A stretch of DNA of 64,000 bases from NCBI GenBank assembly GCA_002376725.1, contig DFOM01000050.1, forward strand, positions 566 through 64,565, written 5' to 3'. Under the pieces are notes generated by a model that ran no database searches, was not told where the DNA came from, and saw nothing but the letters and a program-made list of their open reading frames with translations. The translations under genes and the position numbers were made by a program. Shown piece after piece: positions 54,259 through 63,722 of this stretch; positions within the stretch are counted from its first letter, which is position 1; every line of letters starts with the position of its first letter. Origin of the DNA: Cloacimonetes bacterium UBA3541 (GTDB taxonomy: Bacteria > Cloacimonadota > Cloacimonadia > Cloacimonadales > Cloacimonadaceae).

Positions 54259-57200
54259 ATGGCGCGATTATTCAGTAAGGATTATCATGAAAAATCAGCT
54301 TCCTGGTATTTCAATCATGTGGTAATTCCACTGGAGAATGGAGATTTAGAATACTGGCAATCCATAGATGAGAAAGGATACTATCATATTCATTTTGTCG
54401 CTACTCCCGATAAAAAAGAATTTTTCAATACTCAACTGGATGTGGTCTATGACCCTGAAAGTCAGAGAATAATAAGTCACCATTGTCAGGAATGCAAAGA
54501 TGATGAAAGCTGCAGACATTATCTTTCCGTTCTGCGTTATGCTTATATGAATCTGAGAACAGATATATTTGAACAGCCAGCTGTAGAAACCTGCGATGGA
54601 ACAGCATTACGTGGAAAAGAGAAATGGCTGGAAGTATATTCTAAAGCCGTTTTGGAGATTGAAGGTATATATTCTCCTGATACAGATAAGGTGCGTTTCT
54701 ATCACGATAGCTATGAGCCACTTAATATATCGTTATTAATGAGAATTCAGGCAGGAATTGATATAGAAGGAATAACGGAACAGGAAAAACAGGAACTGGT
54801 ATCGCAGCTGGATATTTTTTCCGAGACTGAGCAGGCATTATTCAAATTTTTGAATGAGCATAAGGCTGCTTATAGCTCCAAAACAAAATATTGGTCTCTT
54901 TATAAAAAAGATTTTATTTCTGCTCTTAGTTTCTTACAATCTTTAAATGGTAAAGTTAAAGTTAGAGAAACGGATGAACCGCTCAAATTTAGTTCTGAAC
55001 CCTATCCTTTAAGTTTGCGTATAGAACCTGCCGGAAAGTTAAATTATCGGGTCTATCCAATTATTATAGATGAACTTTCTGCTGTATATCCTGGTTATCC
55101 TACTTGGCTCTTTTTCCGCAATGTTGTCCGTCCAGTGTATCTTCCTTTAAGTAATGAAAGCATTAACCTGCTGTTCAATCAGGAACTATTGATTAGTGCT
55201 AAGGATCTGATTTACTGGAGCACGGTGGTGCATAAACAATTACATAAGCAGGGAATATATCTGGATTTTGATCCTTCTATAGAGCTTCCTGAGATTATTA
55301 GAACTGAACCACGAATAAAGTTCAAAGTGTTTCCTCAGGGAGATAATTATATTCTGGAAGGTAAACTGGTATATCTATCACCTTATTTAGAAGAAAGTCA
55401 TAAACTGGAAATACCGCTTTCTACTATCCGATTTCAAGCACCTCTAATTCGTAGTGACTATATATCAGATGAAGAAAACGGAAATGCCTGGTTTTATATT
55501 CCACCTCACATCTTTGACCAGGCAAAAGAACTCTATGAAAAACTTCCAGAAGCTAATATGAGTAGATTGGAACAGTATTCCCAACTTATATATGAAGGAG
55601 AGAAAGGTCTGGATAAACTTCGTAAAAGTCTTTTTGATCTGGAATCACCAGATTGGGATTTAGAGATAGCTGCTGAATTGAGAGGTGATTTTATACAAAA
55701 GGTTGACCTTCAGGTGGAAATAAAAGCCAAACGCAGTGAGGAAATAAATTGGTTCAGCTATGAAGTCTCTTATTATTATAAGGATTTAAGATTCACTTAT
55801 GAAGAACTAAATCGTTTTTTCCGTTCTAAAGAAGAATTTCTACACACCAAGGACGGAAGAATCCTCTATATCGTTAATCCAGAGGTCTTTTTTGAAAGTG
55901 CCAGATTGATTAAACATAGTGAACGACTTGCCGATAATGTCTATCGTGCTAGTTTAATAGAGCTTCCCTATTATCATCGTTATATGCGAGAAAATCCAGC
56001 TTTCCGTATGTTAGGAGATGATTTTCTTACGCAACTAGGAATTGACCTTAAGCGCGGACATATGGAACACACTGAACCTCTTCCCCTTTATCTTCAGACC
56101 GTAATGCGTGGTTATCAAAAAACTGGTTATGCTTGGATAAAGATGCTAGAGTATTATCATCTGGGAGGTATACTTGCGGATGAAATGGGTCTGGGAAAAA
56201 CGATTCAAGCTTTAGCTGCCATTCAAAATGCTCCAGAAAACACTCAAAGTTTGGTAGTATGTCCTAAAACTCTGTTATATAATTGGGCTGCAGAAATAGA
56301 TAAATTCCATATCAATATCCCCTATCTTATTGTAGAAGGAGATAAAGATACTCGTATCCAGCTACTTCAGAATCCAAATGTTAAACTGTTTATCATCTCT
56401 TACACCGTAGTTCTAAACGATATTGACATTCTCAAGGATAAAAAACTTCACTGGATAATTCTGGATGAAGCTCAAAATATTAAGAATGTTAATGCCAAAC
56501 GCACTTCTGCTATCAAAAAGATTTCTGCAGAACATCGCCTAGCTTTAACAGGAACTCCGGTAGAAAATAATCTCACGGAATTATGGTCTATTTATGACTT
56601 TTTAATGCCTGGCTATCTTGGCACATTGAAGCGATTTAAAAAAGAATATATTGATGATACAGAGAATGGTCCCACAAGATTAAGACGAACGGTTGCCCCA
56701 TTTTTGCTTCGCAGAGTGAAAAAAGAAGTACTGCTGGAATTGCCAGATAAACAGGAACAGGTCTCCTGGTGCAAACTCCATCCTGTGCAGGAAAAGCTTT
56801 ATTTACAAATGATAGATGTAGTCCAAAAAAAACTTCTGCACGGTCCTGAAGCAGCACAGTTAAACTTTGTAAATGTCCTGGCAGCTTTGACTAAATTACG
56901 TCAGATATGCAATCATCCTCATCTTGCAGACCCGGATATTCTTCCTAAACCAGAAGCTTCTGCAAAACTGGAATTGTTGATAGAACTGGTTGAAGATGCT
57001 ATGGGAAGCGGGCACAAAATCCTGGTCTTTTCACAATTTGTTCAAATGTTAAAAATCATACGGCAAATATTTAATGATATGAACATTAAATATGCCTATA
57101 TGGATGGTAGAAGCAAGAATAGATTGAAGGAAGTGCAAAGATTTGAGAACGATCCTGAACTTCAGTTATTCTTAATTAGTCTCAAGACTGGTGGAACAGG

Positions 57201-57468
57201 TCTGAATCTTACCGCAGCAGATACCGTTATCCTTTATGACCCTTGGTGGAATCCTATGGTAGAAAATCAAGCTATAGATCGCACTCATAGGATTGGTCAG
57301 ACGCAGAAAGTGCAGGTATATCGTTTAATCACTAAAGGCACGGTAGAGGAAAAGATTATGAATCTTCAGCAGCATAAGTTACAACTTTTTGATGAAGTGG
57401 TTTCGGATAACAAAAAATTATTATCTAGTCTCACTCCAGATGAAATCCGCGACCTATTTACTTACTAA
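54259..57468 (+). CDS. SNF2/SWI2-family helicase with N-terminal SWIM-like zinc finger
   Basis: 1069 aa, bacterial RapA/HepA-like SNF2 class. A SWIM-type Cys/His motif (CQECKDDESCRH, ~75-86) lies near the N-terminus, followed by a long bacterial SNF2 N-terminal region. The ATPase has LGGILADEMGLGKTIQ (motif I, ~635-650), DEAQNIKN (motif II, ~735), LTGTPVENNLTELWSIYDFL (motif III), FSQFVQMLK (motif IV), LKTGGTGLNLTAADTVI (motif V) and QAIDRTHRIGQTQKV (motif VI). It should be a DNA translocase that moves or strips bound proteins. AGAGG precedes the ATG. The HEAT-like gene follows 70 nt later. Confidence 0.92.
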   Translation: MARLFSKDYHEKSASWYFNHVVIPLENGDLEYWQSIDEKGYYHIHFVATPDKKEFFNTQLDVVYDPESQRIISHHCQECKDDESCRHYLSVLRYAYMNLRTDIFEQPAVETCDGTALRGKEKWLEVYSKAVLEIEGIYSPDTDKVRFYHDSYEPLNISLLMRIQAGIDIEGITEQEKQELVSQLDIFSETEQALFKFLNEHKAAYSSKTKYWSLYKKDFISALSFLQSLNGKVKVRETDEPLKFSSEPYPLSLRIEPAGKLNYRVYPIIIDELSAVYPGYPTWLFFRNVVRPVYLPLSNESINLLFNQELLISAKDLIYWSTVVHKQLHKQGIYLDFDPSIELPEIIRTEPRIKFKVFPQGDNYILEGKLVYLSPYLEESHKLEIPLSTIRFQAPLIRSDYISDEENGNAWFYIPPHIFDQAKELYEKLPEANMSRLEQYSQLIYEGEKGLDKLRKSLFDLESPDWDLEIAAELRGDFIQKVDLQVEIKAKRSEEINWFSYEVSYYYKDLRFTYEELNRFFRSKEEFLHTKDGRILYIVNPEVFFESARLIKHSERLADNVYRASLIELPYYHRYMRENPAFRMLGDDFLTQLGIDLKRGHMEHTEPLPLYLQTVMRGYQKTGYAWIKMLEYYHLGGILADEMGLGKTIQALAAIQNAPENTQSLVVCPKTLLYNWAAEIDKFHINIPYLIVEGDKDTRIQLLQNPNVKLFIISYTVVLNDIDILKDKKLHWIILDEAQNIKNVNAKRTSAIKKISAEHRLALTGTPVENNLTELWSIYDFLMPGYLGTLKRFKKEYIDDTENGPTRLRRTVAPFLLRRVKKEVLLELPDKQEQVSWCKLHPVQEKLYLQMIDVVQKKLLHGPEAAQLNFVNVLAALTKLRQICNHPHLADPDILPKPEASAKLELLIELVEDAMGSGHKILVFSQFVQMLKIIRQIFNDMNIKYAYMDGRSKNRLKEVQRFENDPELQLFLISLKTGGTGLNLTAADTVILYDPWWNPMVENQAIDRTHRIGQTQKVQVYRLITKGTVEEKIMNLQQHKLQLFDEVVSDNKKLLSSLTPDEIRDLFTY

Positions 57469-57538
57469 ATTTCCCTTGACATTTTGCTGTTTGAAAAGCC
57501 ATTGACATTGTAGGTTAAAGGAATAAAAAGGAGAAAAG

Positions 57539-58351
57539 ATGATAACCATTGACTGGAAGGAAAGATTGACTAAGGATACTGCGGATTATGTGGAAAATAA
57601 GCTCCCGAATAATGACTATGACTTTGAGATTATCTATAATGCCTATCCTGAACGAGTCAATGGTAAGATCCCGAATGAAGTAATTGTCTTCGTTGCCAAT
57701 GCTTTAGCTAACAAAATAGGGAAAAAACACGCCCAGTTTATTCCTTTTTATAAATATCTCTGGGAAAAGAAAGGAGAGAACGGAAAGCTAGCTTTCTGCA
57801 TCATTTTAAGTAAACTAGTAGCTAAAAATCCAGATCTGTATTTGCCTATATTGGATAATGCCATCAATACTGCTTCAGAAAATGACCTTGTTACCTTGTT
57901 GGAAAAAGTGATGCTTCCTCAATTGAGAAAAAACCCTAACCGGTTTTTGCCTCAGGTCTATAAATGGACTGCTTCCCATAAAGAGAAAATACGCAAACGG
58001 GCTATAGATCTGCTGATAAAATTGATGAAAAAAGACCCTCACTTAATTGATGATATTGTTCAGCACTTCCTCAATCAATGGTATCATCCTTTAGGCGATC
58101 TGGCAAAGAATCATATCACTCTGCTTAAAGCTGTAGCTAAATTAAATCCAGATACTTATTTAAATATCTGGCGTCAATTTGATATGAGCAGAGATCCTCA
58201 AATAGCAGAATTGCTATGCAATTCTATTACTTTTTATCATCCAGAGATAGACCAAACTGTTGAGCGATGGACCAAAAGTGGTAATGCAAGATTGAAAAAA
58301 ACTGCTTTAGCAGCACAAAAACTGCTACAAAAAAAGAAATCTCAAAAATAA
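57539..58351 (+). CDS. Helical-repeat (HEAT-like) protein of unknown function
   Basis: 270 aa with no signal peptide or membrane segment, basic and alpha-helical throughout. Pairs of amphipathic helices recur about every 38-40 residues (LAFCIILSKLVAKNPDLYLPIL, IRKRAIDLLIKLMKKDPHLID, NHITLLKAVAKLNPDTYLNI, ARLKKTALAAQKLL), typical of HEAT/ARM or AlkD-like folds. It is preceded by AAGGAG and two TTGACA boxes (57476, 57502). greA follows one base after its stop region. A nucleic-acid or protein scaffold role is possible; not assigned. Confidence 0.7.
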   Translation: MITIDWKERLTKDTADYVENKLPNNDYDFEIIYNAYPERVNGKIPNEVIVFVANALANKIGKKHAQFIPFYKYLWEKKGENGKLAFCIILSKLVAKNPDLYLPILDNAINTASENDLVTLLEKVMLPQLRKNPNRFLPQVYKWTASHKEKIRKRAIDLLIKLMKKDPHLIDDIVQHFLNQWYHPLGDLAKNHITLLKAVAKLNPDTYLNIWRQFDMSRDPQIAELLCNSITFYHPEIDQTVERWTKSGNARLKKTALAAQKLLQKKKSQK

Positions 58352-58352
58352 T

Positions 58353-58832
58353 ATGGACTTAAGCGCTTTAATTACTCAAGAGGGTATGGATAAACTTCAG
58401 AGACGTATTCAAGATTTGCTAAGAGAAAGACCAGCAGTTATAAAAGCTGTAGCTATTGCAAGAGAATATGGCGATTTAAGCGAAAATGCTGAATATAAAT
58501 CTGCTCGTGAAAGACAGCGTCAAATTGATACAGAGCTAGATTATTTAAGAAGAAGGGCAGCACATTTAAAGGTTATAGATATCAATAGCATTCCCAAAGA
58601 TAGAGTTCGTTTTGGTGCTATTTGTCGTATCCGGGATACGGCAAATGGTGATGAAATCATTTATCAAATAATTGGGGCAGAAGAAATAAACTTCTTTGAA
58701 AAAGAGGGAATACAACCTGTTTCGGTGTTATCACCTATAGGAAACAGCCTTTTAGGAAAGCAGGTGGGAGATAAAGTAGTGGTAGATGCTCCGATGGGAG
58801 AACGCATTTTAGAGATATTGGAAATTTCGTAA
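58353..58832 (+). CDS. greA: Transcription elongation factor GreA
   Basis: Rescues backtracked RNA polymerase by stimulating transcript cleavage. The 159-aa protein has the N-terminal coiled coil with the tip motif REYGDLSENAEYKSARERQ (acidic tip residues intact) and a C-terminal FKBP-like domain ending in NFFEKEGIQPVSVLSPIGNSLLGK. No clear ribosome-binding site precedes the ATG, which suggests coupling to the HEAT-like gene immediately upstream. Confidence 0.96.
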   Translation: MDLSALITQEGMDKLQRRIQDLLRERPAVIKAVAIAREYGDLSENAEYKSARERQRQIDTELDYLRRRAAHLKVIDINSIPKDRVRFGAICRIRDTANGDEIIYQIIGAEEINFFEKEGIQPVSVLSPIGNSLLGKQVGDKVVVDAPMGERILEILEIS

Positions 58833-58847
58833 ATATAGGGAGATATA

Positions 58848-60263
58848 ATGAAAGCGAAGAAAGAACAAGCTAAACAATTGCTTTATGAGCGTAAGAACTT
58901 TTGGAAAGAGGCTTCTACAGAAGAGGTTAAGCGAGCTTTTGATTTTGCCGTGCCCTACAAGGATTTTCTTAATAAATGCAAAACAGAAAGAGAAACGGTT
59001 CAATGGACAGAAGAGTTGCTTAAAGCTAGTAAATTTAAATCTCTTCCTGCATCTAAACAAAGCAAAAGGGTTTACTCCGTTTTCCGTAATAAAACCATTG
59101 CAATGGCGGTATTAGGTTCCGAACCTCTAAGTGCTGGTTTTAATATGGTAGCAGCTCATATAGATGCTCCAAGAGTGGATTTAAAACAAAATCCTTTATA
59201 TGAAGATAAATCTAGTGCAACTGCCTGTATGAAAACTCATTATTATGGTGGTATAAAGAAATATCAATGGGTTTCCACTCCTTTGGCACTTCATGGCATA
59301 ATCATTAGAACTGATGGAACTATTCTTAATATCTCTATAGGAGAAAATGAGGATGAACCTGTATTTATCATTCCTGATCTATTACCTCATTTAGCAAGAA
59401 AAGAACAGTATACCAAGACCTTAGGTGAAGCAATTAGTGCCTCAAATATGAATCTTATCTTTTCAGGTATGATGGAACCTAAAACAGAAGAGAAGGAAGC
59501 GCTAAAATTATATGCTTTGCAACTTCTTAATCAGAGATATGGAATTCAGGAAAAGGATTTCATTTCTGCTGAATTGGAACTGGTTCCTGCCACGCCAGCA
59601 AGAGATGCAGGAATGGATTCTTCTATGATAGTAAGTTATGGACAGGATGATAGAATCTGTGCTTATACTGGATTACAAGCTCTGATTTCAGCTATGGAAA
59701 ATAAACCCAAAAGAACAATGATAGTTTACTTCTCGGATAAAGAAGAAGTTGGTAGTCAGGGCAATACCGGTGCTCAATCTGTCTTTTTACAAGATTTTAT
59801 TGCCGCCTTACTTGCTCATAATGGCGAATCAGATAGCAGCTCTAATCTAAGAAAGACCTTTATAAATTCGCGTGTCCTTTCAGGAGATGTTACAGCTGCA
59901 GTGGATCCAAATTATCCTAATGTTCATGAATTACAAAATGCGGTTATATTTAATTATGGAGTAGGTATCTCCAAATTTACCGGAAGTGGTGGTAAAAGCG
60001 GATGCAATGATGCTAATGCAGAATTTGTAGCTGAGATTATTAGAATTTTTGACCAAGCTGGAGTTTTCTGGCAAATGGGAGAACTGGGTAAAGTGGATGA
60101 AGGTGGTGGAGGTACCATTGCCTATATTCTGGCTAATCTTGGTGCAGAAGTAGTGGATTGTGGAACTGGTCTAATGGGAATGCATTCGCTTTATGAACTT
60201 TCCAGTAAAGCTGATTTATATTCCACTTATGCTGGTTATCAAGCTTTTCTAATCTCTCAATGA
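58848..60263 (+). CDS. M18-family aminopeptidase
   Basis: 471-aa dinuclear-zinc aminopeptidase. Metal and catalytic stretches are MVAAHIDAPRVDL (His, Asp), ATPARDAGMDSSM, FSDKEEVGSQGNTGAQS (catalytic and bridging Glu/Asp) and GLMGMHSLYELSSKADLYSTY (His near the C-terminus). The size fits the ApeA/ApeB group. It removes acidic or hydrophobic N-terminal residues from peptides in the cytoplasm, fitting a proteolytic amino-acid fermenter. It lies 15 nt after greA. Confidence 0.93.
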   Translation: MKAKKEQAKQLLYERKNFWKEASTEEVKRAFDFAVPYKDFLNKCKTERETVQWTEELLKASKFKSLPASKQSKRVYSVFRNKTIAMAVLGSEPLSAGFNMVAAHIDAPRVDLKQNPLYEDKSSATACMKTHYYGGIKKYQWVSTPLALHGIIIRTDGTILNISIGENEDEPVFIIPDLLPHLARKEQYTKTLGEAISASNMNLIFSGMMEPKTEEKEALKLYALQLLNQRYGIQEKDFISAELELVPATPARDAGMDSSMIVSYGQDDRICAYTGLQALISAMENKPKRTMIVYFSDKEEVGSQGNTGAQSVFLQDFIAALLAHNGESDSSSNLRKTFINSRVLSGDVTAAVDPNYPNVHELQNAVIFNYGVGISKFTGSGGKSGCNDANAEFVAEIIRIFDQAGVFWQMGELGKVDEGGGGTIAYILANLGAEVVDCGTGLMGMHSLYELSSKADLYSTYAGYQAFLISQ

Positions 60264-60297
60264 TTATTATATTATTAGATAGTTAAAGGAGGTTAAG

Positions 60298-61581
60298 ATG
60301 AAAAAAACAACTATCATTTTACTGTCCGCTTTAATGCTTATACTCAGTTCTTGCGTTAGTAATAAAACTTTTAAAGCTCAAGAAGAAAAAGTTCAGATTA
60401 TGGAAGCTCGGCAAAACAATCAGGATGTTCAGTTAGAGATGATAAATAAAGAATTAGCTAATAATAGAGAAAAAATAAGTAATATTATGGTTCAACTGAA
60501 TGTTATAACTCAACAACTACCTGATATTGATAGCTTGAAACATATTACCAATCAATCCGCTACTCTTATTGCGGAGCTACAGAATCAAATAAGTCAAATA
60601 AATGAGCAAGTAACCGAAGTTATGAATAGCATAAACTCTTTGGATACCCGTATGGCTCAATTATATAATGATACAAATGAGATTATTGATGCTTACGCTG
60701 ACTACCTAAAACAAATGAAAGATGCTCAAAAGAATATGGCAACAAAGGAAGAAGTGGCAAACCTGATAGCGAAAACTACAGCCTGGTCAGAAAATCTGAT
60801 TCAGTTAACCAGTCAGGTGGAAGCTTTATCCTCTCAATTAACTGAACAACAATCTTTAGTAGCTGAACTGATGACACTACAGAGTAAGATTGCTTCTTCT
60901 GAACAGGAAAGCAAAGAAATTGAAAATGAAATTACCAGAATTAGTGAAGCTCTTGCCGAACAAGAAACCATCAAGCAGGAACTAACTACTATACATCAAT
61001 CCCTCATATCAACTCAGAAGGATTTAGCTTCTCTGCAAGATGAACTAAGTAAAATAAAGAGTTCTCAACCAGCAACCTCTTCTGAAGTAAATGACCTTCG
61101 TGCAAGAGTGCTGGCTATCAGTAAGGACTTGGATACTTTAACTTCCGATTTACAGTTAGTTATAGCCCAGGAAAGAGCAAAAGCAGAAAAACATCGTAAT
61201 GAAACTCAAGAAAAACAATATAAAATAGCCTTGCAGGAATATAATAAAGGCAACTATGAAAAGTCTATTATCCTGTTTGAAGAATTTCTAAAGAACTATC
61301 CTAATTCTGAACTTGCTCCTAATGCACATTACTGGATAGGCGAAAACTATTATAGTGCAAAGAATTACCCTAAAGCCTTGCGAGAATTCCAGTATGTAGT
61401 TTCTCAATATCCAGGACATCAAAAAGCTTGGGATGCACAATTGAAAATAGGACTCACTTATTACCAGATGAATGACCTAAAATCTGCTTATCAGGAATTG
61501 ATGATTATCAAAAATCAAAATCCCGCTTATCCTCAGATGCCTATAGTGGATAAGTATCTGAGCAAGCTTAAAGATGTCTAA
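60298..61581 (+). CDS. CpoB/YbgF-like lipoprotein with coiled coil and TPR
   Basis: 427 aa. Lipoprotein signal with lipobox LSSC near residue 19, a very long coiled coil (~25-300) and a C-terminal three-unit TPR domain (~305-427: YKIALQEYNKGNYEKSIILF, AHYWIGENYYSAKNYPKALREF). This is the layout of YbgF/CpoB, which links the Tol-Pal machine and wall synthesis, although the coiled coil is much longer than in E. coli. Perfect AAAGGAGG ahead of the ATG suggests strong translation. It overlaps the next gene by 8 nt. Confidence 0.85.
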   Translation: MKKTTIILLSALMLILSSCVSNKTFKAQEEKVQIMEARQNNQDVQLEMINKELANNREKISNIMVQLNVITQQLPDIDSLKHITNQSATLIAELQNQISQINEQVTEVMNSINSLDTRMAQLYNDTNEIIDAYADYLKQMKDAQKNMATKEEVANLIAKTTAWSENLIQLTSQVEALSSQLTEQQSLVAELMTLQSKIASSEQESKEIENEITRISEALAEQETIKQELTTIHQSLISTQKDLASLQDELSKIKSSQPATSSEVNDLRARVLAISKDLDTLTSDLQLVIAQERAKAEKHRNETQEKQYKIALQEYNKGNYEKSIILFEEFLKNYPNSELAPNAHYWIGENYYSAKNYPKALREFQYVVSQYPGHQKAWDAQLKIGLTYYQMNDLKSAYQELMIIKNQNPAYPQMPIVDKYLSKLKDV

Positions 61582-62158
61582 AATAGCGCTGATAATAATT
61601 ATTGCTTTGATGGGTTTCTGTCTATTTGCAGAAACCCATTATCCAATCGCCGAACCTGAAATTATTAGTTCTCAGATAGTAAACCTCATAGATATCTCCG
61701 AACCAATTTTTCTTGATATCCAAGCTGGAGATTTCACCTCCAGTCTAGAATATCATATCAGACATATGCTTCTGGAAAAAGGTGCTGATATCCGGGAATT
61801 GAATTCGGTTTATACTCCTTATTATCTTGCTTCTTTACCCGATTCACTGCAAAAAACTTTACTGCCTCTCTCATTATCTAAAGCACATTTGATAGAAATT
61901 TCTATGGAATTAACTAGCACTAAGGCAGAAACTAAAAAATTCCTCAGTTATTACAGTGAACGCTATCCTCTCTATAATTTTCAGATAAGACAAATAGAGC
62001 TTCCCTCCTATAAGCTTCTTAAAGTAGATAACCTAAGTTTTGCTGATACTAAATTGCGTTCCAGTAGTTCCAATATAACCTCTCTTAAATGGTTTGAACC
62101 TCTGTTGGCTGTAACCGCTATATCTTCAATAATTTATCTGCTCTGGACTATTGAATAA
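61574..62158 (+). CDS. Exported protein of unknown function, C-terminal membrane helix
   Basis: 194 aa, not recognised. The N-terminus is a Sec signal (about 1-18, ending FAET). Residues ~40-145 contain a region of mixed helices and strands (FLDIQAGDFTSSLEYHIRHMLLEKGADIRELNS) that resembles small periplasmic domains. A C-terminal hydrophobic helix (~172-191, WFEPLLAVTAISSIIYLLW) could anchor it. It is translationally coupled between the CpoB-like gene and bamD, so an outer-membrane assembly or wall-associated role is the natural guess. It stands without a known family. Confidence 0.7.
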   Translation: MSKIALIIIIALMGFCLFAETHYPIAEPEIISSQIVNLIDISEPIFLDIQAGDFTSSLEYHIRHMLLEKGADIRELNSVYTPYYLASLPDSLQKTLLPLSLSKAHLIEISMELTSTKAETKKFLSYYSERYPLYNFQIRQIELPSYKLLKVDNLSFADTKLRSSSSNITSLKWFEPLLAVTAISSIIYLLWTIE

Positions 62159-62167
62159 GGTAATATT

Positions 62168-62890
62168 ATGAATAAAATACTCACTATTTTACTTGCAGTT
62201 CTGATGTTAATAACCGCTTGCTCCTCAAATAAAACTGTACTCACTACCGAAGAAAAACTTGCCTTAGCAGATCAGCTCTATGCTAAAGGGAAATATACCC
62301 GAGCTGCAGAACTGTATGCTCAGGTCTATTTAGACCGTATTTCCACTTCTTCTGCTTATGCACTCCTGAGAGAAGCAGATTGTTACTTTAAGGTAAATCG
62401 CTTTGCTGACGCTTATGCCGCCTATCAAGAATACATTATTAACTTTCCTAATTATCCAGAAGTTAGCACTGCTCTTTTTCGTTCTGCCGTTTGTCTTTAC
62501 GAACAATCTTTAGCTCCTCAATTTGACCAAACGGAAACTTTAAGCGCCATTGAAGCCTTTGAAAAATTTAAAGCAAAATATCCAGATGACCCTCTTTGTG
62601 AGGAGGCTGATAAATATATCCAGAAAGCAAAATATAAATTAACGGAAAAGAAATTTCATATCGGCTACACTTACTATAAAATGAAAGATTATAGTGCTGC
62701 TCTGATGTATTTTAAAGAAATTATAGACGAGGGTAATACAAATAGCTTGGACCGGCAATCTCTCTATTATACTACTCTAATTCTCCATAAACAAAAGCAA
62801 GATGACCAAGCTCGCATTTATTATAACGCTCTCAAAGCTAAATATCCCGGTTCTAAAGAAACCAAAAAACTGGCTAAATATTTCCAATGA
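62168..62890 (+). CDS. bamD: BamD-like outer-membrane assembly lipoprotein
   Basis: 240 aa. Lipobox ITAC near residue 18, then TPR repeats (LADQLYAKGKYTRAAELYAQV, LREADCYFKVNRFADAYAAYQ, FRSAVCLYEQSLAP). The stretch FDQTETLSAIEAFEKFKAKYPDDPLCEEADKYIQ and the following helix KKFHIGYTYYKMKDYSAALMYF are characteristic of BamD, the lipoprotein partner of BamA in barrel insertion. It overlaps nadD by four bases. Confidence 0.87.
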   Translation: MNKILTILLAVLMLITACSSNKTVLTTEEKLALADQLYAKGKYTRAAELYAQVYLDRISTSSAYALLREADCYFKVNRFADAYAAYQEYIINFPNYPEVSTALFRSAVCLYEQSLAPQFDQTETLSAIEAFEKFKAKYPDDPLCEEADKYIQKAKYKLTEKKFHIGYTYYKMKDYSAALMYFKEIIDEGNTNSLDRQSLYYTTLILHKQKQDDQARIYYNALKAKYPGSKETKKLAKYFQ

Positions 62891-63468
62891 GCAAACTGGC
62901 TTTATTGGGTGGAAGCTTTGACCCCATCCATAATGGACACCTGCATATAGCCAGAGGAATACTTCATTCGCAATTAGTAGAAAGTGTAATATTTCTACCG
63001 AATGCCAATCATAATTTTAAAAAAGACGATATTGTGCTGGATTTCAATTCTCGTTATAAACTCGTGAAAGAAGTTATAGAACCTGGTATGCAGGTCTGGG
63101 ATGACGATGCAAAAGGGTCTGGATATACTGCTGATTTATTAAAACGATTATATAAAAAATATCCTGAACATCAATTCTTTTGGGTCATAGGCTCGGATAA
63201 TCTGGCTTCTCTTTCGCGTTGGCATAATTATGAATGGTTAAAAGAAAATGTACAGTTTCTAATTATTCCCCGTCCTGGCTATACTCTTATTCCAGAAGTT
63301 CTACAAGAAATTAAGTATCAGGTAATGAATATTACTCCCATTGATATATCATCAACTCAAATCCGAAATAATATCGCTGCTGGATTATCCATTAAAGGTC
63401 TAGTACCGGATTCTATTCTAGAAGAAGTATTGAACCTGTATAAGCCTCTATTAGTCCATCACACTTAA
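62887..63468 (+). CDS. nadD: Nicotinate-nucleotide adenylyltransferase
   Basis: 193 aa, NAD biosynthesis from nicotinate mononucleotide. LLGGSFDPIHNGHLHIAR carries the HxGH motif (~6-23), followed by FWVIGSDNLASLSRWHNYEWL, IIPRPGY and DISSTQIRNNIAAG (ISSTxIR motif). Its start lies in the bamD stop (ATGA). Last gene of the plus-strand run that began with the SNF2 gene. Confidence 0.96.
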   Translation: MSKLALLGGSFDPIHNGHLHIARGILHSQLVESVIFLPNANHNFKKDDIVLDFNSRYKLVKEVIEPGMQVWDDDAKGSGYTADLLKRLYKKYPEHQFFWVIGSDNLASLSRWHNYEWLKENVQFLIIPRPGYTLIPEVLQEIKYQVMNITPIDISSTQIRNNIAAGLSIKGLVPDSILEEVLNLYKPLLVHHT

Positions 63469-63648
63469 TTATTTAAATCTAATTGATTATAAATAACAAT
63501 TTAGCGGTTGGGGAAAAGTCCATTTTAGCTTGTTAAATGATTAAATTGATATTATCTAATATATATACTGTTAGCTAGTGGATATATAACTATCTTCTTT
63601 GAATGTCCTATTTACTTTTCTTTCAGTAAGATATAATGTCTATCCTTA

Positions 63649-63689
63649 CTCTCCCTTGGCTCTTGCTTGCGTTATTAGCTAAGGGAGAG
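63649..63689. repeat. Long-stem hairpin in the convergent gap
   Basis: CTCTCCCTTGGCT (63649-63661) pairs with AGCTAAGGGAGAG (63677-63689), 13 pairs including one G-U, with a 15-nt loop. No T run follows on either strand, so a standard intrinsic terminator is doubtful. It lies between nadD and the minus-strand gene at the right edge and could act as a two-way stop or RNA-stabilising hairpin. Confidence 0.75.
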
Positions 63690-63722
63690 ACAGTTAAGAG
63701 ACAAGAGACATATATATGAGTT

